Origin: Candidatus Sodaliphilus limicaballi
GTDB taxonomy: Bacteria; Bacteroidota; Bacteroidia; Bacteroidales; Muribaculaceae
Assembly (NCBI GenBank): GCA_018065815.1
Contig: JAGHSP010000324.1
Span: 1 to 5,679 of the forward strand
Direction of reading: 5' to 3'
DNA length: 5,679 nucleotides
Part shown: positions 1-5,679 of the stretch, one piece after another
Numbering within the stretch: the stretch's first letter is position 1
How the letters are laid out: every line of letters starts with the position of its first letter
Position numbers and translations under genes: made by a program
The notes under the pieces: generated by a model
Database searches by the model: none
Seen by the model: the letters and a program-made list of their open reading frames with translations, nothing else
Told to the model about the DNA's origin: nothing

Positions 1-54
1 CCATACAGGAGTGTCACGACCATATGATATATATTTTTTATTAAATAACAAAAA
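1..54 (+). other. AT-rich leader upstream of pgk
   Basis: This short stretch holds no gene I can support. One forward frame reads eight codons and stops at TGA 25-27, which could be the tail of an upstream gene but is too short to judge. The part next to pgk is very AT-rich and ends in a run of A just before the ATG, as is common before Bacteroidota genes, which usually lack a Shine-Dalgarno sequence. TATATTTT at 30-37 resembles the Bacteroidota -7 element TAnnTTTG but lacks the final G and has no clear -33 partner, so I do not call a promoter. The pgk promoter may lie outside the window. Confidence 0.4.
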
Positions 55-1308
55 ATGGCTAATATTAATGATTTTAACTTCGCTGGTTTAAAGGCGATTG
101 TACGCGTTGACTTCAACGTTCCCTTGAACGAGAATGGTGTAATTACTGACGACACACGCATCCGCGGTGCGCTCCCCACTCTCAAGAAAATCCTTGCTGA
201 TGGCGGTGCTCTGATCGTCATGTCACACATGGGCAAGCCCAAAGGCAAAGTGAATCCCAAGCTCTCTCTTGGTCAGATCAAGGATGCTGTAGCTGCTGCT
301 CTGGGTACTCCCGTGCAGTTTGCCGAGGATTGTGCAAAGGCAGCCGATGCAGCTGCTGCATTGAAGGCTGGTGAAGTTCTTCTGCTCGAGAACCTCCGCT
401 TCTACCCCGAAGAAGAAGGCAAGCCCGTAGGCATCGACAAAGAAGATCCCGCTTATGCTGACGCAAAGAAGGAAATGAAGACTCGTCAGGCCGAGTTCGC
501 CAAGACACTTGCTAGCTATGCCGATGTTTATGTAAACGACGCATTCGGTACTGCTCACCGTCGTCATGCTTCAACAGCAGTTATTGCCGACAGCTTTGAT
601 GCTGATCACAAGATGCTCGGTTATCTCATGGAGAAAGAGGTAGTCGCTATCGACAACGTTCTCAAGAACGCACAGCATCCCTTCACCGCAATCATCGGTG
701 GTAGCAAGGTAAGCTCTAAACTCGCAGTTATCAAGAACCTCCTCGACAAGGTTGACAACCTCATCATCGGTGGTGGTATGGGCTTTACATTCATCAAGGC
801 TCAAGGTGGTAACATCGGTCTTTCGCTCCATGAGGACGACCTGATGCCCGAGGCTCTTAGCGTAATGGCAGCAGCCAAGGAGAAAGGTGTGAACCTGAGT
901 CTTTCGGTTCAGACTGTATGTGCACAGGAATTCAAGAACGACGCTGAACGCCAGGTTGTTGATATTTTCAACATTCCCGAAGGCTGGGAAGGTATGGATG
1001 CTGGTCCCAAGTCACTTGAAAACTGGAAGAAGATCATCCTCGACTCAAAGACTATCCTCTGGAATGGTCCCGTCGGCGTGTTTGAACTTGACAACTTCGC
1101 TGTAGGTACAGGTGAAATCGCTAAGTATGTTGCCGAAGCTACTGCCAACGGTGCATACTCTCTCGTAGGTGGTGGCGACTCTGTTGCTGCTGTCAACAAG
1201 TTCGGTTTGGCCGACAAGGTATCTTATGTATCAACAGGTGGTGGTGCTATGCTCGAGGCTATCGAGGGCAAGACTCTTCCTGGTGTTGCAGCAATCAAGG
1301 GTGAATAA
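55..1308 (+). CDS. pgk: Phosphoglycerate kinase
   Basis: This enzyme transfers the acyl phosphate of 1,3-bisphosphoglycerate to ADP, giving 3-phosphoglycerate and ATP. It is cytoplasmic, monomeric and part of lower glycolysis; the reaction is reversible. The 417-residue length matches full-length bacterial enzymes. N-terminal domain, 3-phosphoglycerate side: RVDFNVP (17-23, with D19 and N21), DDTR (32-35), SHMGKPKG (57-64), ENLRF (112-116) and NDAFGTAHR (161-169). C-terminal domain, nucleotide side: GGSKVSSKL (215-223), GGGMGFTF (239-246), NGPVGVFE (337-344), GGGDSVAAV (372-380) and STGGGAMLE (393-401). An acidic and lysine-rich insertion at about 118-145, between ENLRF and the NDAF motif, fits my recollection of Bacteroidota enzymes. 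The ATG at 55 follows an A-rich leader and gives the normal N terminus. No frameshift or missing catalytic residue is visible. A terminator right after the gene shows it is transcribed separately from mutAB. Identification is near certain. Confidence 0.98.
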   Translation: MANINDFNFAGLKAIVRVDFNVPLNENGVITDDTRIRGALPTLKKILADGGALIVMSHMGKPKGKVNPKLSLGQIKDAVAAALGTPVQFAEDCAKAADAAAALKAGEVLLLENLRFYPEEEGKPVGIDKEDPAYADAKKEMKTRQAEFAKTLASYADVYVNDAFGTAHRRHASTAVIADSFDADHKMLGYLMEKEVVAIDNVLKNAQHPFTAIIGGSKVSSKLAVIKNLLDKVDNLIIGGGMGFTFIKAQGGNIGLSLHEDDLMPEALSVMAAAKEKGVNLSLSVQTVCAQEFKNDAERQVVDIFNIPEGWEGMDAGPKSLENWKKIILDSKTILWNGPVGVFELDNFAVGTGEIAKYVAEATANGAYSLVGGGDSVAAVNKFGLADKVSYVSTGGGAMLEAIEGKTLPGVAAIKGE

Positions 1309-1330
1309 TTTCACACTGACTTCTTATCAT

Positions 1331-1361
1331 AAACGGGGTGCATCAGCATCCCGTTTTTTTT
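1331..1361 (+). terminator. Intrinsic terminator after pgk
   Basis: An 11-bp stem (left arm 1331-1341, right arm 1346-1356, one G-T wobble) closes a four-base loop, ATCA. It runs into eight consecutive T at 1354-1361. It lies 22 bases past the pgk stop. The G-rich stem directly followed by the T run is the classical Rho-independent form, and it should separate pgk from the mutAB operon. Confidence 0.93.
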
Positions 1362-1463
1362 ACACACCACAATTAACCCCTTCAACAGGCAAACAATGCT
1401 ACAGAGCAATAGAAAACACCTTCAACCCCATATTTAACGAAATTGTCAAAAATATACTATTTT
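1362..1463. other. Spacer between pgk terminator and mutA promoter
   Basis: About 100 bases of low-GC sequence with no reading frame worth calling on either strand. The octamer CCTTCAAC occurs twice (1379-1386 and 1419-1426), 40 bases apart start to start. With only two copies it may be chance. I see no cobalamin riboswitch, tRNA or other structured RNA here. Confidence 0.5.
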
Positions 1464-1498
1464 TTTGGGTATAATTCAAAGAATTATTACTACCTTTG
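1464..1498 (+). promoter_or_regulatory. Bacteroidota-type promoter of mutAB
   Basis: TACCTTTG at 1491-1498 is an exact match to the Bacteroidota -7 consensus TAnnTTTG read by the primary sigma factor of this phylum. TTTG at 1464-1467 can serve as the -33 element. The spacer of 23 bases is slightly longer than the usual 19-21. Transcription would start near 1503-1506 and leave a leader of about 68 bases before the mutA ATG. Position, exact -7 match and the upstream terminator agree; the start site itself is inferred. Confidence 0.75.
1471..1487. promoter_or_regulatory. Inverted repeat within mutAB promoter, possible operator
   Basis: ATAATTC (1471-1477) and GAATTAT (1481-1487) are perfect inverted copies separated by AAA. 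The 17-base palindrome sits wholly between the proposed -33 and -7 elements, where a bound dimeric regulator would compete with RNA polymerase. The sequence is AT-rich, so chance is a real alternative. I recognise no specific regulator's motif and no regulator gene lies nearby. Confidence 0.35.
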
Positions 1499-1504
1499 TA
1501 TGTT

Positions 1505-1572
1505 TATTTGTCGCAATACAAAAACAACGACTTAAAACAAATTGTTACTATATAATTAATCAAAAAAATCTT
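1505..1572 (+). other. Predicted 5' leader of mutAB mRNA
   Basis: This is the predicted untranslated leader from the inferred transcription start to the mutA ATG. It is A-rich and ends in a run of seven A shortly before the start codon, with no Shine-Dalgarno sequence, as is typical of Bacteroidota. At about 68 bases it is too short for a cobalamin riboswitch, so direct B12 sensing by this mRNA seems unlikely. Confidence 0.5.
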
Positions 1573-3399
1573 ATGGCAGAAACAAGACAAAAACTGTTCG
1601 ACATGTTTCCTCCCGTCTCTCCCGAAGAGTGGCGTGCTAAAGCCGAGGTTGACCTGAAAGGTGCTGACTTTGGCAAAAAGATGGTATGGCGAACAAACGA
1701 AGGTTTCGACGTTCAGCCTCTCTATCGTGGCGTTGACATCGAGAACTTGAAAGCAACAGAATCACTTCCTGGTGAGTATCCCTTCGTACGTGGTACACGC
1801 ACTAACAACGACTGGCTTTCACGTCAGGACATCGTTGTTGAGGATGTAGCTGAAGCTAACGCTAAGGCACTCGACGTGCTCAACAAGGGCATCGACTCTC
1901 TGGGCTTCAAGGTGAATGGTGACGTTAAGCTTGCCGACCTCCTCAAGGGCATCTATCTGCCCGCATGTGAGATCAACATCATGTGCTGTCCCAAGTGCGC
2001 TTTTGGCTATGCAACCGAGCTCGTAGAACTCGTTAAGGCTGCTGGTTGCGAGGAGACTTTCAAGGGTTCAATCGACTTCGATCCCTTCAAGCGTCAATTC
2101 AAGCATGGTGTTGCTTTCCCCGGCGACGTGAAAGCAATGGCTACCGAGCTGCTCAACGCTGTTAAGGACGTTAAGGGCCTCAAGGTTCTGAGCGTAAACA
2201 CAAAGAATCTCACTAATGCTGGTGCTTACATCTACCAGGAGCTCGGTTATGCTCTTTCATGGGGTAACGAGTGGATGGCAATGATGACCGAGGCTGGTTT
2301 CAGCGCCGACGAGGTTGCTCACCGCATTAAATTCAACATGGGTGTATCTACCATCTACTTCATGGAGATCGCCAAGTTCCGCGCTGCTCGCCAGTTGTGG
2401 GCGCAGATTGTCAAGGAGTATAAGCCCGAGTGCGAATGTGCTTGCAAGATGGTTGTAAACGCCGAGACTTCAAAGTTCAACCAGACTCTGTTTGACTCAC
2501 ACGTTAACCTCCTCCGTTCACAGACCGAGGCTATGAGCGCTGCTCTGGGTTGTGTTGATTCAATCGTGGTTGTTCCTTTCGACGCTCCTTATCAGAAGAG
2601 CGACGATTTCTCAGAGCGCATCGCTCGCAACCAGCAGATCCTGCTGCGCGAAGAGAGCCACCTCGACAAGGTAGTTGACCCCGCTGGTGGTTCTTACTAC
2701 ATTGAGATGCTCACTGCTTCTCTGGCACAGGAAGGATGGAAACTCTTCCTCGACGTTGAGGATAAGGGCGGTTTCAATGCTGCTTTGACCGAAGTTATTA
2801 CAGCTGTTAACGCAAGCGCTAAGGACCGCTTCGGCAAGGTTGCTAAGCGCCGCGAGCAGCTCCTGGGTACTAACCAGTTCCCCAACTTCACCGAGGTTGC
2901 AGGCGACAAGGCTGCTGCCAAGTGTGAGTGCAAGTGCGAGTGTGCTTGCGAGGAGGGCGAGGTTAAGCTTAACGACAAACGTCTGGGCGAAGAGTTCGAA
3001 GAAATTCGTCTTGCAACCGAGAAGGCAGCCAAGCAGCCTGTTGTATTCATGCTCACTATCGGTAACCTGGCAATGCGTCTTGCTCGTGCACAGTTCTCTG
3101 ACAACTTCTTCGCATGCGCTGGTTACAAGCTCATCGACAACAACGGTTTCAAGACCGTTGAAGAAGGTGTAAACGCTGCTATGGAACAGAACGCCGACAT
3201 TGTTGTTCTGTGTTCAAGCGACGACGAGTATCCCACTCTCATTCCCGAGGCAGTTAAGCTTCTCGACGGCAAGGCTGAACTCGTGCTCGCAGGTCCCGAG
3301 ACCGACGAGTTCAAGGAGATGGGTGTAACTAACTTCATCAACGTGCGTACAAATGTATTAAGTTCACTTAAAGCTTTCAATGCAAAACTTTTAAAATAA
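1573..3399 (+). CDS. mutA: Methylmalonyl-CoA mutase small (beta) subunit
   Basis: This is the non-catalytic partner of MutB in heterodimeric methylmalonyl-CoA mutase, which interconverts succinyl-CoA and (R)-methylmalonyl-CoA. It has 608 residues, near the usual size of this subunit. Residues 1-80 are the N-terminal segment that includes PGEYPFVRGT (66-75). The TIM-barrel-like domain runs to about 440 and carries family motifs shared with MutB, such as FSERIARNQQ (346-355) and DPAGGSYYIE (369-378). A linker at 441-485 leads to a cobalamin-domain-like fold at about 488-608, which lacks DxHxxG, as expected for a subunit that binds no B12. The ATG at 1573 is chosen because an in-frame TTG at 1465 overlaps the promoter's -33 element and would add a 36-residue hydrophobic/basic, AT-coded extension. 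Oddity: 16 cysteines, with clusters at C138/C139/C142, C287/C289/C291 and C451-C459 (alternate residues). The CDS ends 12 bases before mutB. Confidence 0.95.
   Translation: MAETRQKLFDMFPPVSPEEWRAKAEVDLKGADFGKKMVWRTNEGFDVQPLYRGVDIENLKATESLPGEYPFVRGTRTNNDWLSRQDIVVEDVAEANAKALDVLNKGIDSLGFKVNGDVKLADLLKGIYLPACEINIMCCPKCAFGYATELVELVKAAGCEETFKGSIDFDPFKRQFKHGVAFPGDVKAMATELLNAVKDVKGLKVLSVNTKNLTNAGAYIYQELGYALSWGNEWMAMMTEAGFSADEVAHRIKFNMGVSTIYFMEIAKFRAARQLWAQIVKEYKPECECACKMVVNAETSKFNQTLFDSHVNLLRSQTEAMSAALGCVDSIVVVPFDAPYQKSDDFSERIARNQQILLREESHLDKVVDPAGGSYYIEMLTASLAQEGWKLFLDVEDKGGFNAALTEVITAVNASAKDRFGKVAKRREQLLGTNQFPNFTEVAGDKAAAKCECKCECACEEGEVKLNDKRLGEEFEEIRLATEKAAKQPVVFMLTIGNLAMRLARAQFSDNFFACAGYKLIDNNGFKTVEEGVNAAMEQNADIVVLCSSDDEYPTLIPEAVKLLDGKAELVLAGPETDEFKEMGVTNFINVRTNVLSSLKAFNAKLLK
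2920..2943 (+). repeat. 12-bp tandem repeat coding Lys-Cys-Glu-Cys twice in mutA
   Basis: Two adjacent 12-base units (2920-2931 and 2932-2943) differ at two third-codon positions and each encode Lys-Cys-Glu-Cys. GCT TGC follows, so the protein reads five cysteines at alternating positions 451-459. The in-frame unit suggests slippage or duplication, and the silent differences suggest it is not very recent. Confidence 0.8.
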
Positions 3400-3411
3400 C
3401 AGTTGACTAAT

Positions 3412-5547
3412 ATGAGACCTAATTTTAAGAATATAGATATTGCAAACGAGGCTTTTAACGTAGAACACAAGCCTCTGGTGATGGCCGAGCCTTGGAAAAA
3501 CGCCGAGTTGCTCGACATCAAGCCCATTTATACAAAGCAGGACCTCGAGGGTCTTGAGCACCTTAACTTCGTGGCTGGTATTCCTCCCTTCCTGGGCGGT
3601 CCTTACAGCCTTATGTATCCCTTCCGTCCGTGGACCGTTCGCCAGTATGCAGGTTTCTCTACTGCACACGAGTCAAACGCATTCTACCGTCGTAACCTGG
3701 CATCAGGCCAGAAGGGTCTTTCAGTAGCATTTGACCTTCCAACTCACCGTGGTTACAATGCCGACAACCAGCGCGTTGTGGGTGATGTAGGTAAGGCTGG
3801 TGTATCTATCTGCTCTGTTGAGGATATGAAGGTCCTCTTCGATGGTATCCCCTTGAACAAGATGTCAGTGTCAATGACAATGAACGGTGCCGTTCTTCCC
3901 ATCATGGCATTCTACATCGTTTCTGGTCTGGAGCAGGGCGCTAAGCTCGAGGAAATGGCTGGTACAATCCAGAACGACATCCTCAAGGAGTTCATGGTGC
4001 GCAACACCTATATCTATCCTCCCAAATTCTCTATGCAGATCATTGCGAGCATCTTTGAGTACACATCTCAAAACATGCCCAAGTTCAACAGCATCTCTAT
4101 CTCTGGTTACCACATGCAGGAAGCAGGTGCAACAGCCGACATCGAGCTCGCCTTCACTCTGGCCGACGGTATGGACTACATCCGCACCGGTGTAAACGCT
4201 GGTCTTGACGTTGATGCATTCGCTCCCCGTCTGTCATTCTTCTGGGCTATCTCTATGAACTTCTTCACCGAGATCGCTAAGATGCGTGCAGGTCGTCTGC
4301 TGTGGGCTAAAATTGTTAAGAGCTTCGGCGCTAAGAATCCCAAGTCTATGTCACTGCGTACACACAGCCAGACATCAGGTTGGTCACTCACCGCTCAGGA
4401 TCCTTTCAACAACGTTGGCCGCACATGTATCGAGGCTATGGCAGCAGCTCAGGGTCACACCCAGTCACTGCACACCAACGCACTCGACGAGGCTATCGCA
4501 CTGCCTACCGACTTCTCAGCTCGAATCGCTCGTAACACCCAGATCTACATCCAGCAGGAAACTTATGTAACCAAGGCTATTGACCCCTGGGCTGGTTCTT
4601 ACTATGTAGAGAAGCTCACCGACGAACTCGTTCACAAGGCATGGGCTCACATCGAGGAGATTGAGAAACTTGGCGGTATGGCTAAGGCTATCGAGACCGG
4701 CGTGCCCAAAATGCGCATCGAGGAAGCTGCTGCTCGCACACAGGCACGTATCGACAGCGGTCGCCAGACTATCGTTGGTATCAACAAGTATGCTCTCGAG
4801 AAAGAAGATCCCATCGACATTCTCGAAATCGACAATACCGAGGTTCGCAAGGAACAGGTTGCTAACCTCGACAAACTCCGCGCTGAGCGTGACGAGGCTA
4901 AGGTTCAGGCCGACCTCGAAGCAATCACTAAGTGCGTTGAAACCGGTGAAGGCAACCTCCTCGCACTCGCAGTTGAGGCAGCTAAGGATCGTGCATCACT
5001 CGGTGAGATCTCTGATGCTTGCGAGAAGATCGTGGGCCGTTATAAAGCAGTTGTTAAAACAATTAGTGGCGTGTATTCATCTGAAACTCAAAACAATCCC
5101 GACCTCCAGCGCGCACGCGAGCTCACAAGCTTGTTCGCTAAGAAGTATGGTCGTCAGCCCCGTATCATGATTGCTAAGATGGGTCAGGACGGTCACGACC
5201 GTGGTGCTAAGGTTGTTGCTACCGGCTATGCCGACTGTGGCTTCGACGTAGATATGGGTCCCCTCTTCCAGACTCCCGAAGAGAGCGCTCGCCAGGCAGT
5301 TGAGAACGACGTAAACGTTCTCGGTGTATCTTCACTGGCAGCAGGTCATAAGACCCTTATTCCTCAAGTAATCGCTGAGCTCAAGAAGCTCGGTCGCGAG
5401 GACATCATGGTATCGGCTGGTGGTGTAATCCCCGCTCAGGACTACGACTTCCTCTATCAGGCAGGTGTAGCTTGCATCTTCGGCCCCGGTACTTCAGTAA
5501 TGAAGTCAGCAATCGCCGTTATGGAGCTCCTTCTCAATGAGGAATAA
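3412..5547 (+). CDS. mutB: Methylmalonyl-CoA mutase large (alpha) subunit, catalytic
   Basis: The catalytic subunit binds adenosylcobalamin and carries out the radical rearrangement between succinyl-CoA and (R)-methylmalonyl-CoA in the cytoplasm. It has 711 residues, the normal length. The substrate-binding TIM barrel spans roughly 30-540. Y79 (in RQYAGFSTA), R197, Y233 and H234 (SGYHMQEAGA) match Y89, R207, Y243 and H244 of the Propionibacterium shermanii enzyme with a constant offset of 10. The C-terminal B12 domain (about 580-711) has K589, D593 and H595 in GQDGHDRG, matching K604, D608 and H610; H595 is the lower cobalt ligand. S640-x-L642 and G670-G671 complete the base-off/His-on motif set at the same offset of 15. 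I chose the ATG at 3412 over an in-frame TTG at 3403 because MRPNFKN is the family-like N terminus. It is co-transcribed with mutA across a 12-base gap. No defect is seen. Confidence 0.98.
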   Translation: MRPNFKNIDIANEAFNVEHKPLVMAEPWKNAELLDIKPIYTKQDLEGLEHLNFVAGIPPFLGGPYSLMYPFRPWTVRQYAGFSTAHESNAFYRRNLASGQKGLSVAFDLPTHRGYNADNQRVVGDVGKAGVSICSVEDMKVLFDGIPLNKMSVSMTMNGAVLPIMAFYIVSGLEQGAKLEEMAGTIQNDILKEFMVRNTYIYPPKFSMQIIASIFEYTSQNMPKFNSISISGYHMQEAGATADIELAFTLADGMDYIRTGVNAGLDVDAFAPRLSFFWAISMNFFTEIAKMRAGRLLWAKIVKSFGAKNPKSMSLRTHSQTSGWSLTAQDPFNNVGRTCIEAMAAAQGHTQSLHTNALDEAIALPTDFSARIARNTQIYIQQETYVTKAIDPWAGSYYVEKLTDELVHKAWAHIEEIEKLGGMAKAIETGVPKMRIEEAAARTQARIDSGRQTIVGINKYALEKEDPIDILEIDNTEVRKEQVANLDKLRAERDEAKVQADLEAITKCVETGEGNLLALAVEAAKDRASLGEISDACEKIVGRYKAVVKTISGVYSSETQNNPDLQRARELTSLFAKKYGRQPRIMIAKMGQDGHDRGAKVVATGYADCGFDVDMGPLFQTPEESARQAVENDVNVLGVSSLAAGHKTLIPQVIAELKKLGREDIMVSAGGVIPAQDYDFLYQAGVACIFGPGTSVMKSAIAVMELLLNEE

Positions 5548-5566
5548 TCATTTATAACACCTAATC

Positions 5567-5607
5567 AATTAGGGAGAAAACCAGTGGTTTTCTCCCTAAT
5601 TTCGTTT
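5567..5607 (+). terminator. Terminator hairpin of the mutAB operon
   Basis: A perfect 16-bp stem (5567-5582 with 5586-5601) closes a three-base AGT loop, 19 bases past the mutB stop. The following T tract is interrupted (TTTCGTTT, 5600-5607), so termination may be less sharp than after pgk, but the stem is long. It would also protect the mRNA 3' end. The hairpin could partly act on convergent transcription from the right. Confidence 0.85.
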
Positions 5608-5679
5608 ATAAGTAAACACAATGTGATAGTATTTTTAGTAACATATATGTTGTTGAATATATATGGCTGCGTCGGTTAT
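5608..5679. other. AT-rich downstream end of window, no gene called
   Basis: The last ~70 bases are AT-rich. An ATG at 5647 opens eleven codons to the window edge and another ATG at 5663 opens five, each in a different frame; one reverse frame is also open for fourteen codons before a stop. None is long enough to choose between. ACATATATGT at 5641-5650 is a perfect 10-base palindrome but is simple AT-rich sequence. Confidence 0.35.

Noticed and set aside
1379..1426. Repeated octamer CCTTCAAC in the pgk-mutA spacer as a repeat array or binding sites
   Set aside because: There are only two copies with unrelated flanks and irregular context. This is compatible with chance in a short spacer.
1169..1474. 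Forward open frame running from the end of pgk into the spacer
   Set aside because: It reads straight through the intrinsic terminator and ends near the mutA promoter. Its first part is an out-of-frame copy of pgk and the remainder is low-complexity AT-rich translation.
1309..1572. Possible cobalamin riboswitch before mutAB
   Set aside because: B12-dependent enzymes invite this idea, but I find no B12-box-like sequence or multi-stem structure. The leader after the inferred start is only about 68 bases, too short for the class.
2697..3104. Reverse-strand open frame of 135 codons inside mutA
   Set aside because: It is antisense to a well-conserved coding region, rich in Ser, Leu and Arg as expected from reading biased codons backwards, and matches no family I know.
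3403..3411. TTG at 3403 as the mutB start
   Set aside because: It adds only Met-Thr-Asn before an ATG that gives the family-like MRPNFKN terminus. No ribosome-binding feature favours the TTG.
4661..5170. Forward open frame of 169 codons in a second frame within mutB
   Set aside because: It lies wholly within the conserved mutB sequence, has a shadow-like composition and no leader of its own. Codon bias in mutB explains it.
5647..5679. Start of another gene at ATG 5647 (or 5663) running off the window
   Set aside because: Only eleven (or five) codons are visible, the two candidate frames disagree, and the only promoter-like hit, TATTTTTA at 5630-5637, lacks the G of the -7 consensus.
1..5679. 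CRISPR array, insertion sequence, tRNA or phage remnants
   Set aside because: I saw no regularly spaced repeats, transposase-like frames, terminal inverted repeats or tRNA-like folds. Over 90% of the window is three housekeeping coding regions.

Overview
The window carries three complete plus-strand genes and no sign of mobile DNA. They are pgk (phosphoglycerate kinase) followed by mutA and mutB (small and large subunits of adenosylcobalamin-dependent methylmalonyl-CoA mutase). The likely source is a Bacteroidota member of the order Bacteroidales (Prevotella, Bacteroides or Muribaculaceae-like). This rests on the style of all three proteins, A-rich leaders without Shine-Dalgarno sequences, AT-rich spacers around codon-biased genes of roughly 50% GC, and a TAnnTTTG-type -7 promoter element before mutA. 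The genus cannot be settled by reading alone.

Layout: positions 1-54 are an AT-rich leader. pgk spans 55-1308 and is closed by a strong intrinsic terminator (1331-1361). A featureless spacer follows, then a Bacteroidota-type promoter (1464-1498) whose spacer holds a perfect 7-bp inverted repeat that could be an operator. mutA (1573-3399) and mutB (3412-5547) lie 12 bases apart and form a two-gene operon, closed by a 16-bp perfect hairpin (5567-5601). The last ~75 bases are AT-rich with no gene I can support.

Function: MutA and MutB form the heterodimer that interconverts succinyl-CoA and (R)-methylmalonyl-CoA. In fermenting Bacteroidales this step usually runs toward propionate, downstream of glycolysis and fumarate reduction. 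MutB keeps every cobalamin and substrate residue I checked. MutA has the expected degenerate, non-cobalamin C-terminal domain. Phosphoglycerate kinase makes ATP in lower glycolysis, so the neighbours are metabolically linked but transcriptionally separate. The epimerase, the decarboxylase and the MeaB-type chaperone are not in this window.

I do not see a new multi-gene system here. The most unusual signal is in MutA: an alternating-cysteine linker (five Cys in nine residues, encoded by a 12-bp tandem repeat), a second C-x-C-x-C cluster with a nearly identical core, and a CCPKC motif. Together they suggest an extra metal-binding or redox role for a subunit normally regarded as structural.
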